Of a stretch of 64,000 nucleotides of DNA, positions 18,021 through 27,092 are shown in pieces (the stretch's first letter is position 1; each line of letters begins with the position of its first letter). The notes beneath the pieces were generated by a model. It worked only from the letters and a program-made list of their open reading frames with translations. It made no database searches and was not told the DNA's origin. The stretch covers positions 1-64,000 of the forward strand of contig NZ_JAGEOJ010000003.1 of the NCBI RefSeq assembly GCF_017573505.1, read 5' to 3'. This DNA comes from Actinomadura barringtoniae. GTDB taxonomy: Bacteria > Actinomycetota > Actinomycetes > Streptosporangiales > Streptosporangiaceae. A program made the position numbers and the translations under genes.

Positions 18021-19927
18021 TGGAGGTCCAGGCTGACGATGCTGCCCTCGCGGTGGATGGCGGACACGGTGATGCGCTCGTCGGGGACCAGTTCGCGATC
18101 GAACAGGGCGCGGGCGAGCGGGTTGACGAAGTAGGCCTCCAGGGCCATGCCGATGCCGCGGCCGCCCTTGTCGAGCTCGCCGGTGCACCATTCCCGCAGG
18201 GTCTGGCGGGCGTCGCCCTTGACCGCGAGCACGAGCCGGTGCTCCTCGGCGACCCGGCGGCAGATGTTGGCGAACTGCAGCTCGAAGATCTTTTCCGCGG
18301 CCTCGCCGTTGATGAAGTTGAACACCACGACGTTGTCGCCGAGCCGGTTGAGGATCTCGGGCCGGTTAAGAACGTCGGTGAAGTGGTCGGCGACCGCAGA
18401 CTTGATCCGCGCCTCGACCTCCTCGTAGTCCATGTCCGGGGTGATGTTCTGCACCCGCGACGGCGCCGCCGCCAGGTCCGGCCGAACGGTGATGTCGCGG
18501 GCCTGGGTGTACATCCCGAGATTGGACGTGAAGATCAGGATCGACTCGGAGAAATGCACGGTGTTGCCGCGCCCGTCGGTGAGCCGTCCGTCCTCCAGGA
18601 TCTGCAGGAACTTGTCCAGGATCCGCGGATGCGCCTTCTCGATCTCGTCGAAAAGGATCACCCGGAACGGATCCTCCCGGACGGCGTTGGTGAGCTCGCC
18701 GCCCGCCTCGTGCCCCACGTACCCCGGCGGCGACCCGATCAGCCGGTCCCCCGAGCCCTCGCCGGAGAACTCGCTCATGTCGAACCGCAGATAGGCCGAC
18801 TCGTCGCCGAAGACCAGCTCGGTGATCGCCTTGGCCAGCTCGGTCTTGCCGGTTCCGGTCGGCCCGGCGAAGAACAGCACGCCGCGCGGCCGGCTGCCCG
18901 ACCGGGTGGCCTGCGCGCCCGACAGCCCCAGCACGGCGCGCTTGAGGATGTCGAGGGTCTTGGTCACCGCCTGCGGCTGGCCGATGACGCGTTCGGGCAC
19001 CCGCTTCTCGCCCTCCAGCACGCGCCGCCGCAGATGACCGCGGCTCCACGGGTTGTCGAGCACGCCGAGCTTGTAGGTCCGTACGGCGTCGGGCAGGTCG
19101 GCCAGGGAGACGTTGCGCTCCTTCGCCAGCCGCGTGACCTCGATCATCGACTGGAGGGTGAGCCCGTCGGCCTGCTCGGCGAACGCGTCGCACGCCTCGG
19201 CCGCCGCCGCGTCCTCCCCCACGTCCGACACCCCGAACGCGCGCGCCAGCAGCCGCGCGGTCTCCTGCCGGTCGCCCAGGTGCGGGCGCGGGATCGTGAT
19301 CTCCCGGATGTTCTCGTTGTCGGTGGTCATCCACGGCGGCAGGTCGCCGGGCCGTTCCACCAGCCACAGGATCGGGTTGTAGAGCGGCTTCGGGCGCGCG
19401 CCCACGACCCGTACCGGCGTCGCCGACCGCGACAGCTTCGTGCAGAAGCGGAAGAAGTCGCGTTCGGCCGGCTCCAGGTCGGTCGGCGTGCGCGCGATGC
19501 GCGAGGCCGAGTCGATGATGAACGCGGCGCGCACGTCGTCCTCGGGCCGCGCCACGGCGGCCATGAGCTTGGTCAATCGTTCCAGGGACGGCTTTTCGTC
19601 CTTCAGCTTGCCGAGCAGCCGCTCGGCCGCCTTCGCCGCCTCGTCGCCGATCTCGTCGTCGGTGTCGGGCAGCACCTGGAGGCCGTCCACGGGGTCGTAC
19701 ACCAGCAGGCACGAGAAGCCGCTGGACCGCAGGCACTCCCACAGCAGGTCGCGCAGCGGCAGCAGCCGCGCCGGCCCGCTGCTGTCCATCGGCGGCGCGA
19801 GGAAGCTGTCGTAGAGGTTGCCCGACAGGACGTACTGGGAGTGCACCGACAGCGTCGCGTCGAGCTCGCGGATGAACGGCGGCCAGCCCGGCAGCCGCCC
19901 CCCGAGGGTCGGCGATTCAGTCATCAT
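18017..19927 (-). CDS. ClpB/Hsp100-like AAA+ ATPase
   Basis: A 636-residue protein-remodelling type ATPase. The C-terminal half is a canonical Clp AAA module: Walker A GPTGTGKT (355-362), aromatic pore loop GYVG (402-405), Walker B VILFDE (423-428), sensor-1 TSN (about 467-469), and a C-terminal D2-small-type domain. The N-terminal half (about 15-290) resembles a divergent AAA/STAND-like module with a Walker-B-like AAFIIDSA strand but no P-loop. There is no Clp N-domain or ClpP-binding loop. It overlaps both neighbours by four bases (ATGA upstream, GTGA downstream), implying translational coupling. Probably unfolds or assembles a partner from this operon (inference). Confidence 0.9.
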   Translation of the reverse strand: MMTESPTLGGRLPGWPPFIRELDATLSVHSQYVLSGNLYDSFLAPPMDSSGPARLLPLRDLLWECLRSSGFSCLLVYDPVDGLQVLPDTDDEIGDEAAKAAERLLGKLKDEKPSLERLTKLMAAVARPEDDVRAAFIIDSASRIARTPTDLEPAERDFFRFCTKLSRSATPVRVVGARPKPLYNPILWLVERPGDLPPWMTTDNENIREITIPRPHLGDRQETARLLARAFGVSDVGEDAAAAEACDAFAEQADGLTLQSMIEVTRLAKERNVSLADLPDAVRTYKLGVLDNPWSRGHLRRRVLEGEKRVPERVIGQPQAVTKTLDILKRAVLGLSGAQATRSGSRPRGVLFFAGPTGTGKTELAKAITELVFGDESAYLRFDMSEFSGEGSGDRLIGSPPGYVGHEAGGELTNAVREDPFRVILFDEIEKAHPRILDKFLQILEDGRLTDGRGNTVHFSESILIFTSNLGMYTQARDITVRPDLAAAPSRVQNITPDMDYEEVEARIKSAVADHFTDVLNRPEILNRLGDNVVVFNFINGEAAEKIFELQFANICRRVAEEHRLVLAVKGDARQTLREWCTGELDKGGRGIGMALEAYFVNPLARALFDRELVPDERITVSAIHREGSIVSLDLQ

Positions 19928-21156
19928 TCACTCCGCTCGCGCTCCCGTTGGCGTTCCCGTTCTCCGGAACGTTCTCCCTTACGCGCCCCGGCCCGTGTGC
20001 CGGCACGTGCTCCAGTCTGCCGTGCCGCGGCGGTGACGGGCAGTTCCTGCACGCCAGGGTCGAGCCGCCAGGTCACCGCCGACCGTACCCCGGCCCCCTC
20101 CAACCGCTCCCGCGCCGCCTCGAACGCCTCGCACCACTCCTGTTCGCGCTCGGCGTCCAGGCGCCGGTCGTCCTCGCTCTCGGCGGGCCGTTCCCGGACC
20201 ATCGCGGCCCGTACCTGCCGGTCGCCCAGCCGCATCTTCACGCTGTGGTCAGGCCAGGAGCCCCTGGTCAGAACGAGCGTGCCGTCGTCGGCGGTGAGGG
20301 TCTCGAAGCCGGCGTCGACCTCGTACCCCATGTCCTGGAACGCGGTGGTGATCGAGTCCAGCACGTACCGCCGTTCGGCCTCCGCCTGCTCGGCCGCCTC
20401 CCGCTCCGCCGCCCGCCGCCGCTCGGCCTCGCGGTGCAGCTCGGTGTGGTCGTTGGCCGCCTTCACGCGCAGCCGCACCTCGGTCAGCACGGCCTCCGCC
20501 TCCGCCACGCTGGGCGTCTCGGCGAGCAGCCGTACGGCTTCGGCGACGGCCCGCCGGTCCTCGGCCGTGGTGTCGGGCAGCAGCCTCTTCAGCACCCGCT
20601 CAAGCGTCCGCCGGACCTCATCGTCCTCGACCCCGGCGTCCTTTTTGCCCGCTTCCGCGCGGCTTGCTTCCGCTCCGGTGGCTTCCGCGTGGTCGTCGGG
20701 GCGTGACCCCCCGGTGTCGGCCCTCAGCCCCTCCGCCGGAACGGTGAAGATCTCGGCGGCGACCTGGGCGGCGAGCCGTTCGGACAGCCCGTGCTCGATC
20801 TCGTCGAGCCGCCGGTCGGCGTCGGCGCACCAGGCGGTGAGCTCCTCGGCCGCCTGGTCCTCGCCCACCTCGAGCGGCGCGGGAAGCTCGACATCGTTCG
20901 CGCCGAGCTTGCCGCGGGTCTCCTCCAGCGCGGCGATGCGGGCGTTGCGGGCGAGCACCTCGCGCAGGACCTGGTCGTAGGCCTGCGCGTCGGCCAGTGC
21001 CGCCGCCCGCGCCTCGGCCTTGTCCGCCGCGAGCGCGGCCAGCGCCTCCGCCCCGCGTCCGGCCAGCCCGGCGGTCCGTCCCAGCACCCGGTTCATGCCC
21101 AGGCTGAGGACGACCGCCGCGTCCAGCGCGATGTCGGCCTCGACGCCGCTGCTCAC
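19924..21156 (-). CDS. Coiled-coil protein of unknown function in the kinase/AAA+ operon
   Basis: A 410-residue, highly charged protein, mostly alpha-helical: coiled coils at about 25-135 and 195-265 (Ala/Glu/Arg heptads), an acidic flexible spacer (about 148-172), then a compact alpha/beta region (about 270-340) with SITTAFQDMGYEV and a beta hairpin TADDGTLVLTRG. The Arg/Glu-rich tail RERQRERERSE ends the protein. No recognised domain. GTG 21156 overlaps the kinase stop. By position it may be an adaptor or substrate of the AAA+ protein or kinase. Confidence 0.85.
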   Translation of the reverse strand: MSSGVEADIALDAAVVLSLGMNRVLGRTAGLAGRGAEALAALAADKAEARAAALADAQAYDQVLREVLARNARIAALEETRGKLGANDVELPAPLEVGEDQAAEELTAWCADADRRLDEIEHGLSERLAAQVAAEIFTVPAEGLRADTGGSRPDDHAEATGAEASRAEAGKKDAGVEDDEVRRTLERVLKRLLPDTTAEDRRAVAEAVRLLAETPSVAEAEAVLTEVRLRVKAANDHTELHREAERRRAAEREAAEQAEAERRYVLDSITTAFQDMGYEVDAGFETLTADDGTLVLTRGSWPDHSVKMRLGDRQVRAAMVRERPAESEDDRRLDAEREQEWCEAFEAARERLEGAGVRSAVTWRLDPGVQELPVTAAARQTGARAGTRAGARKGERSGERERQRERERSE

Positions 21157-23555
21157 CTAGTGCCTCCAAAGTCTCGTTCCGCCACCTCGTGCGCCTGCCG
21201 CCACCAATGCAGCCGTACGCCCGCCCCGACCGCGTGCCCGGCCGCGACCGCCACCAGCATGAACGTCCACAGCAGGCTCGCCACCGAGGTCAGCACGGCC
21301 ATCAGCAACAGGATCAGCAGCAGCGGAACGATCCCGGCGAGGAGCAGCAGCCCGCAGCCGCGCCGCCCGGTCCGCTGCGCCGCTCCCGACATCGTCTGCG
21401 AGGCCTTGGACAGCCCGCGACCGCCCGCGCCGAGCAGCCGCGACATCCACGACCACGGCCCGAACGGCAGGTAGTCCTTACCTTGCGCCCGGGCGACAAC
21501 AACCTCACTGCCGCACTGCACCGCCCACGCGAGCACCGACAGCACGGCCAGGACGCCGAACGAGATGCCGCCCCCGCCCTGGAACCCCCCAACCGACTTG
21601 GTCGTCCCGCTGTCGTCCCCTCCCGACGCCCCGACCAGCCAGCTGACGAACAGCCACACAGCCAACAACGGCAACGACCAGGCAACGGCCCTCGCAACGG
21701 CCGCGTTCCGCCCGGCCAGCCGCCGCCGCTCCCGGTCGGCCCACTGCTCCTGCAGCGCCTCGGACTCCCGCTTGGCCGCGTCCCGCCCGCGCGCGTGCCC
21801 CTCGGCCTCCGCGACGGCCTGGGGTGCGGCCCGTACGACGGTCAGCAGCCGCAGCGGATCGTCACCGGCCGCGCCGGCCATCCACTCGAACCAGGCGATC
21901 CGTTCCGGCACCGCCGCCCGTGCCCGCGCCGCCGCCTCGGCCAGCGAACGCCGCGTCTCCGCGGGCTTGGCCGCCAGCGCCAGCAGCGTCAGCAACACCA
22001 CCGGCGGGTCGTCCGCGACGACCGGCCCCCGCGTCCCGGCCACCTTCACATCCGTGGCTCCCGCATCGGGCAACCTCGCCGCCAAAGCGGGCGGCGTCGA
22101 CTCGTGCTCCCGCAGCCACCCGGCGAGCTTGTTCCACGCCGTCACATGACTGCGCCACTGGTCATCGACCCGGGCGAGATCCCGCCCGCCCTCAAATCCG
22201 ACCAGGACCTGCAGCAGATTCTGGTCCCACAATTCCCGCCCCAGCAGACACGCGGTCCGATGGTCGGGATGCGAGGCATCCTGCGCCTGCCCCGCCAAAC
22301 CAGCCAGGTCATCACCCGTCACCCGCCGCCCCAGGAAGTGCGGCGGCAGCGACGGATCAAGCCACCGCACCAGATGCAGCAGCTTCACATCGGCGGGAAG
22401 CCCGGTCGTCAGATACCCGTCGATCAGCCCGATCCGGCTGTCGTCCGGAACCTCCGCCAGCCACTCCCGCAGACTGCGCCAAGCCTCGCCGGACTCCCCG
22501 CGCCCAAAGAAATACAGGGCCGCGTAGTCCCACTGGTCAATAAGGACCCGCGCCAGCTCGGCCCGGTCCGTATACCGCTGCCCGTTGAAAGGCAGCCCTG
22601 CCCCCTCCGGCGCGACCGGGTGCGCCGCCTCCTCAACGACCCGAGGCGATCCACCCCCGAGCCACTCCGAGACCTCCTCCGCGCCCCACCGCTGCCGCGG
22701 ATCGCGCGTGAGCAGCCCCTGGCACAACAACCGCACCCGCGGGTCAGCCACGTCATCAGCCGGCACGGCCCGCGTAGCCAAATGATCGACGACCGCCGTC
22801 TCACTCAGCCCCAAAAACGGCGCCCGCCCCGTGAGAAGCTCCCGCACGATCATGCCGAGCGACCACCAGTCGCGCGCCGGCGACACCTGCCCCGACAGCG
22901 ACTCCGGCGCCGCATAAGCCAACGTCCGCGACGACGACGCATAAACAACACTCTGATCGAGCACCTTGCTGAGCCCAAAATCAGTAATCACAAGCTGAAG
23001 CGGGTCAGCCCCCACAATCAGAACGTTCTCCGGCTTCAAATCCCGGTGCACGACCCCGGCCCGGTGCAGGTCCCCCAGCCCCTCAGCAAGCTGAGCAACG
23101 ACCCGCACCACGACCTCGACCGGCAGGGGCCCACCCATCAACCCCCGCAGGTTCCCCTCCGGCGCATAGGGCGTGACCTCATAGTCCCGGCCGCCCGCAT
23201 GCCCGGTCTCCAGAATCCGCACCACATGCGGCGAGTCCAGCCCCGGCAGCTTCGCCCACACATCCCGGTCGGCGCTGTACCCCCGCCGAAAGACCTTCAC
23301 CACGTACTCGCCGGCCAGGGCGTCCCGCACCAGCAGCAGGTCCGACTCGGCCCCCTGCACCGGCAGCTCGGCCACCAACTCGAACCGTTCCGCCAGCTCC
23401 GCGGGCAGCTGCATCAACCCCTGCTGCCCACCGCCCGCCGCGCCCCCGTCCCGCCGCGTGGCTCCCGGCCCCCGAGGCCCCGGAACCCGAGGATCCCGCT
23501 GCGTGACACCCGGCTCCCGCCGCGTCTCCGGCGGACCCTCCTGGAAGTCGGCCAC
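21153..23555 (-). CDS. Membrane serine/threonine protein kinase
   Basis: An 800-residue kinase. N-terminal Gly/Pro/Arg-rich segment (1-48); kinase domain (about 58-310) with ATP Lys87, HRDLKPEN (170-177), DFG (192-194) and APES (216-219). The glycine loop is degenerate (LPVQGAE rather than GxGxxG), yet the catalytic residues are intact. A long helical middle region (about 330-635) resembles no known sensor, and three to four hydrophobic segments close the protein (about 640-665, 690-710, 735-785), so it is anchored by its C-terminus. GTG 23555 with GGGGTAGG before it. First gene of the overlapping five-gene operon. Confidence 0.92.
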   Translation of the reverse strand: MADFQEGPPETRREPGVTQRDPRVPGPRGPGATRRDGGAAGGGQQGLMQLPAELAERFELVAELPVQGAESDLLLVRDALAGEYVVKVFRRGYSADRDVWAKLPGLDSPHVVRILETGHAGGRDYEVTPYAPEGNLRGLMGGPLPVEVVVRVVAQLAEGLGDLHRAGVVHRDLKPENVLIVGADPLQLVITDFGLSKVLDQSVVYASSSRTLAYAAPESLSGQVSPARDWWSLGMIVRELLTGRAPFLGLSETAVVDHLATRAVPADDVADPRVRLLCQGLLTRDPRQRWGAEEVSEWLGGGSPRVVEEAAHPVAPEGAGLPFNGQRYTDRAELARVLIDQWDYAALYFFGRGESGEAWRSLREWLAEVPDDSRIGLIDGYLTTGLPADVKLLHLVRWLDPSLPPHFLGRRVTGDDLAGLAGQAQDASHPDHRTACLLGRELWDQNLLQVLVGFEGGRDLARVDDQWRSHVTAWNKLAGWLREHESTPPALAARLPDAGATDVKVAGTRGPVVADDPPVVLLTLLALAAKPAETRRSLAEAAARARAAVPERIAWFEWMAGAAGDDPLRLLTVVRAAPQAVAEAEGHARGRDAAKRESEALQEQWADRERRRLAGRNAAVARAVAWSLPLLAVWLFVSWLVGASGGDDSGTTKSVGGFQGGGGISFGVLAVLSVLAWAVQCGSEVVVARAQGKDYLPFGPWSWMSRLLGAGGRGLSKASQTMSGAAQRTGRRGCGLLLLAGIVPLLLILLLMAVLTSVASLLWTFMLVAVAAGHAVGAGVRLHWWRQAHEVAERDFGGTR

Positions 23556-23599
23556 CTACCCCTGCCCCAATCCCGAGACCCAGCCGAGCCTAACCCGCC

Positions 23600-24169
23600 T
23601 CAGCTCTTGTCCTTCATGATCCGCAGATACTCGCTGATCTTGAACTGGTTGATGAGGAACTCCAGCGTCATGCGCACGCCGAGGACGAGCGCGATCCAGA
23701 CGAGCGGGGTGGCGATGAGGGTCATCACGCCGAGCGTGGTGTTCCACTCAAGGAACGCCAGTCCGTACCAGCCCATCACGATCGCGAACAGCGTGATCAG
23801 AACGAGCTGGATGCGGTAGACGATCTTGATCAGGGAGACCGTGACCATGTGATCGAAGTTGGTGTCGAACAGCGATGCGACCAGGCCCTTGGTGGGCGGA
23901 GCCTCACGACGCGAAGGCTCCCAGCCGCCTTGGGGACCCGGAGGCTGACGCAAGGGTCCGGTCCCCTGAGGACCCGGCCCCCACCCCTGACCCTGGTCGC
24001 GTGGGCCGCCTTGGTTGCCACCCGCGCCACCCGCTCCCCCGGTGCCGCGCGGGCCGGGAACGTGCCCCGAATTCGGGTGGCCTTGAGGCAGGGGAGGTGC
24101 ACTCGGTGGCCCGTACCGGCCTGGCCCCGGAGGGTACTGCGGCTCACCGGAATCGGATGGACTCGTCAT
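23600..24169 (-). CDS. DUF4282 membrane protein
   Basis: The 189-residue protein has a Pro/Gly-rich cytoplasmic N-terminus (about 1-95), then the DUF4282 core: LVASLFDTNFDHMVT followed by two membrane helices (about 115-137 and 147-170) and a charged end (RIMKDKS). Function unknown. ATG 24169 has GAGGAG eight bases upstream, which decides it over the in-frame ATG 45 bases earlier. It lies 44 bases before the kinase gene on the same strand, so it probably belongs to the same operon. Confidence 0.87.
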   Translation of the reverse strand: MTSPSDSGEPQYPPGPGRYGPPSAPPLPQGHPNSGHVPGPRGTGGAGGAGGNQGGPRDQGQGWGPGPQGTGPLRQPPGPQGGWEPSRREAPPTKGLVASLFDTNFDHMVTVSLIKIVYRIQLVLITLFAIVMGWYGLAFLEWNTTLGVMTLIATPLVWIALVLGVRMTLEFLINQFKISEYLRIMKDKS

Positions 24170-24323
24170 CGCCGTCTCCTCGGGCTCGTCTGGGGGCAGC
24201 TTCGCACATGGCAAAGCCGACCCTAGAACGATTCCCCGCCGCGGAGCATGACGTGCATGGGCGTGGCATCCACATCTAACCGCCGCGCCAACTCCGGGGC
24301 AGCGCCCTGGACAAGGGCGGGTG

Positions 24324-25301
24324 TCAGGTCTCTTCGTCGGTGGTTGTGCGGGTGAGGCTGAAGCGTTCCTGGTCGGAGGCGCGGGGGGCCTCTGGGCCGT
24401 CTCGGCCTAGGCGCAGCATGCGGGAGATGCGGATCGTTCTGAAGTGGCGCCCCATGACATGAAAGTCATGGCCCTTGCTCTTCTCGATATGGCGTTCCGC
24501 CTCGGCCCACTCGGCGCGTTCGGCATCGGTGGCGGGCTCGCCGCGGAACTCGCGGAGGCGGGGCAGGATGTCGCCGAAGTAGCGGGCCAGGAGATGGCGC
24601 GCGTGCTCGGGGCCCTCGCCGCCGGTGAACGGCTTCCACTTGGTTCCCTCGATCTCCACGACGGTGAAGGTGGGAGGGAGCAGGATCACGCCCGGGTGGG
24701 TGCGGATGGCGTGGCGGGCCTCGGCTTCGATCTCGGCGGTGCTGGTGGAACGGGGTGGCATGAAGCCGACGAGGTTGAGGCGGAGGTTCGCCTCCCATTG
24801 GCCGGCGGGGGCGCGCGGGTCGATCAGGTAGTCGTCGAGGAAGCGGGCTTCCTCGGGTGGGTCTGTGTCGGTGGGGCGGGGCGGCTCCATGGTGCCGTTG
24901 CCGATGAGGGTGAACTTGGTGATGCGTATGACCCGGTAGCGACGATCGCCGATCTCCCATTCGTCCTTGGCGAGTTGCTCGCCCTCTTCGGGGTCCAGGC
25001 GTGCCGCTACGGAACGCATCGCGTCCGCGGTCTCGGGGTCCCACTCGCCCTCTATGGCGCTCTGGCGGAGGTAGATGGCCAGGCTGTAGCGGGCGCCCTC
25101 GGGGTCGCCTCCGCCGGCGCTCAGGATGCGCCACTCGGTGCCCTTCTGGACCGCGTAACCGAAGTCCGGCGCGCCGATTTCGACCAGCTTGCCGAACTCC
25201 AGCGTCCGATCGCCCAGCTCTCGGTCGCGGACCGCCGCGGCGGGATCGAGGTCGGCGACGACGTTGATGTGGTCGTAGCCGGGCATCAGCGGGAAGGACA
25301 T
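24324..25301 (-). CDS. DUF5954 family protein
   Basis: A 325-residue soluble protein of an actinobacterial family of unknown function, made of two similar halves: RYRVIRITKFTLIGNGTMEPP in the middle and FRTIRISRMLRLGRDGPEAP at the C-terminus are clearly related, suggesting internal duplication. No signal peptide or catalytic motif. ATG 25301. It sits between the secretion-like cluster (62 bases upstream) and the kinase operon (154 bases downstream) and may be read with either. The family name is from memory of conserved motifs. Confidence 0.75.
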   Translation of the reverse strand: MSFPLMPGYDHINVVADLDPAAAVRDRELGDRTLEFGKLVEIGAPDFGYAVQKGTEWRILSAGGGDPEGARYSLAIYLRQSAIEGEWDPETADAMRSVAARLDPEEGEQLAKDEWEIGDRRYRVIRITKFTLIGNGTMEPPRPTDTDPPEEARFLDDYLIDPRAPAGQWEANLRLNLVGFMPPRSTSTAEIEAEARHAIRTHPGVILLPPTFTVVEIEGTKWKPFTGGEGPEHARHLLARYFGDILPRLREFRGEPATDAERAEWAEAERHIEKSKGHDFHVMGRHFRTIRISRMLRLGRDGPEAPRASDQERFSLTRTTTDEET

Positions 25302-25362
25302 GCCGACATCCTGTACGACAACGTTCGTACGCGCTGTGGAATCGGTTGATTTCAGGGAGTGA

Positions 25363-26436
25363 TCATCCGCCGGGTTGCGCGGCGGCGTCGGCGTTCAGCT
25401 GGCTCAGCTTCTTCTGGATGTCGGGGCGCGCGAGCGGACGGGTCACGCCGACCCAGTCGCCCCGCTTGTAGGGGAAGACGCCGATCGCGGGATCGCAGAG
25501 CGTGCAGCGCGCGACGATCATCTTGTTCTTGCCGATGACCATGCCGACGTGGCCGGGGTGATCGGCCGAGGTGCCGGGGCCGGAGTTGAAGAACACGAGG
25601 TCACCGGGCTGCTCCTGGCCCTTGGGGACTCGTACGCCGAACGGGTACTGACCCCAGGTGGCGCGCGGGATCGATATGCCCGCGGCGCGGTAGGCCGCCT
25701 GGATCAGGCTGGAGCAGTCCCACGCGTCGGGACCGTTGGCGCCGAAGACGTACGGCTTGCCGCGCTGGGACATGGCGAACGCGACGATGCGCGCGACGAG
25801 GCCGCTGAGGCCGGGGGGAAGTTGGTTGTCCTGGCAGTCGATGCCGTTGGACTGAACGACCTTGAAGTCGCCGCCGCCGTACTTCTTGGCCCAGTCGAGG
25901 ACCAGGTTCACGTAGTCCCACGAGTGGTTGTACATGAAGATGGCGGTCTTCATGCGTTGCGGGGCGCCGTTGTGCTTCAGGTAGGCGGCGGCGGTGGGGA
26001 TGGCGTCGGCGGGGTCGTAGCGGTCCTTCTTGTGGTCCTTGTTGCCGTCGACGGCGAACGAGTCGAAGGTCGCCTGGAGGAACTGCATGGGGCCGCCCGC
26101 CCCTGCGTAGTTCTCGCCGCTGCTCACGCCGGGGAGCTTGGACGTGCCGTGGCTGGTCTCCACCTTGCCGATGCCGGCGAGGACGTTCCACGGGATGCCG
26201 TAGTCCTGGCCCGCCTTCTTATAGAGCTGCAGGTAGTTGGCAGGGATCGCGCGTGCGTCGTTCGCCTCGCCGGGCTGAATGCCCGCGTCGGAGACGTCCA
26301 CGCAGCCCGCGTTACTGGCGCCGTTCCCATACATGAACTGGCTGGCACCGAACAGCACCGGAACGATCATGAGAGCGACGAAGAGCATGCCCACGGCACC
26401 GAGTGCGACGCCGATGAGAACCCTGCGGCGGTTCAT
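25363..26436 (-). CDS. Bifunctional transglycosylase/NlpC-P60 hydrolase of the transfer apparatus
   Basis: The 357-residue protein has a membrane anchor (about 7-30), a lysozyme-like transglycosylase domain (about 65-200) with candidate catalytic Glu93 in GKVETSHG, and an NlpC/P60 domain (about 220-340) with Cys241 (WDCSSLI) and the HPGHVGMV histidines. Such two-domain enzymes (VirB1/TcpG-like) open the cell wall for type IV secretion or conjugation. ATG 26436 overlaps the previous stop by four bases. It is the last gene of the transfer-like cluster, matching the usual place of such hydrolases. Confidence 0.9.
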   Translation of the reverse strand: MNRRRVLIGVALGAVGMLFVALMIVPVLFGASQFMYGNGASNAGCVDVSDAGIQPGEANDARAIPANYLQLYKKAGQDYGIPWNVLAGIGKVETSHGTSKLPGVSSGENYAGAGGPMQFLQATFDSFAVDGNKDHKKDRYDPADAIPTAAAYLKHNGAPQRMKTAIFMYNHSWDYVNLVLDWAKKYGGGDFKVVQSNGIDCQDNQLPPGLSGLVARIVAFAMSQRGKPYVFGANGPDAWDCSSLIQAAYRAAGISIPRATWGQYPFGVRVPKGQEQPGDLVFFNSGPGTSADHPGHVGMVIGKNKMIVARCTLCDPAIGVFPYKRGDWVGVTRPLARPDIQKKLSQLNADAAAQPGG

Positions 26437-27092
26437 CCGGTGTCGCCTTGCTGGCCGTCGTCGGCGGGCTCGAAGCCGTAGACCTTGAGCGAGCCGCCGT
26501 CGCGGGACACGGTCACGGCCCACTGCTGGCGGTCGGTGGTCTTCTTGCCCGCCTTGGTGACCTGCTGGTTCCCGGTGACCAGAAAGATGATCGAGTTGTC
26601 CTCGATGTTGCGGACGCGATCCAGGGTCGCGGTGCAGTCGGCGACGACCTGGTCCTGGCGGCGTTCATCGAGCATGCCGGGCGCGCTGGCGCTGCGCTGG
26701 AGGTCGGTGAGGAGCTGATCGGTGACCAGCCCGGACAGCCGCCCGACGAAGGTCTGAGGGGCTTCGTCGAAGCGGTACGTGCCGTTCGCCACGATGAACT
26801 TCTGGGCGAGGTCGGCGGCCGTCGCGAACTCCTGCTGGCTGAACGGGAGCAGCTTGTAGACGTCGAACGTCTTCGGATCGACGGTGCTCGAAATCCCGGG
26901 TGGGGGCGAGGCCGGTCCGCTGGGCCCGGATGACACCGACGGCGCCGCGCTCGGTGTCTTACCGGGCGAGTCGGCCTTGTCGTCCGAGCCGCCGCCCGGC
27001 GCCATCAGCGTCAGGTAGACGCCGATGACGGCCAGGAGCACCACAAGCCCCGCGAAGAGAAGCTTGCGCTGACGATCCGTCAGGTTCATCAC
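26433..27092 (-). CDS. Bitopic protein, probably VirB8/TcpC-like second subunit
   Basis: The 219-residue protein has one membrane helix (about 11-30), a Pro/Ser/Gly linker (about 35-70) and a periplasmic-side alpha/beta domain (about 75-215) with a helical AQKFIVANGTYR segment and strands IIFLVTGNQQVT and QWAVTVSRDGG, consistent with an NTF2/VirB8-like fold. Function is inferred from fold pattern and context only. The start overlaps the VirB6-like stop by four bases (GTGA); a second ATG is one codon in. Confidence 0.68.
   Translation of the reverse strand: MMNLTDRQRKLLFAGLVVLLAVIGVYLTLMAPGGGSDDKADSPGKTPSAAPSVSSGPSGPASPPPGISSTVDPKTFDVYKLLPFSQQEFATAADLAQKFIVANGTYRFDEAPQTFVGRLSGLVTDQLLTDLQRSASAPGMLDERRQDQVVADCTATLDRVRNIEDNSIIFLVTGNQQVTKAGKKTTDRQQWAVTVSRDGGSLKVYGFEPADDGQQGDTG

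Noticed and set aside
18053..20980. 975-codon plus-strand ORF opposite the AAA+ and coiled-coil genes
   Set aside because: Antisense shadow rich in Arg/His/Gly/Pro; the minus strand has unmistakable Walker and kinase motifs and coupled overlaps.
21189..23819. 876-codon plus-strand ORF opposite the kinase gene
   Set aside because: Pro/Arg/His/Gln-rich shadow without any domain; the kinase motifs are on the other strand.
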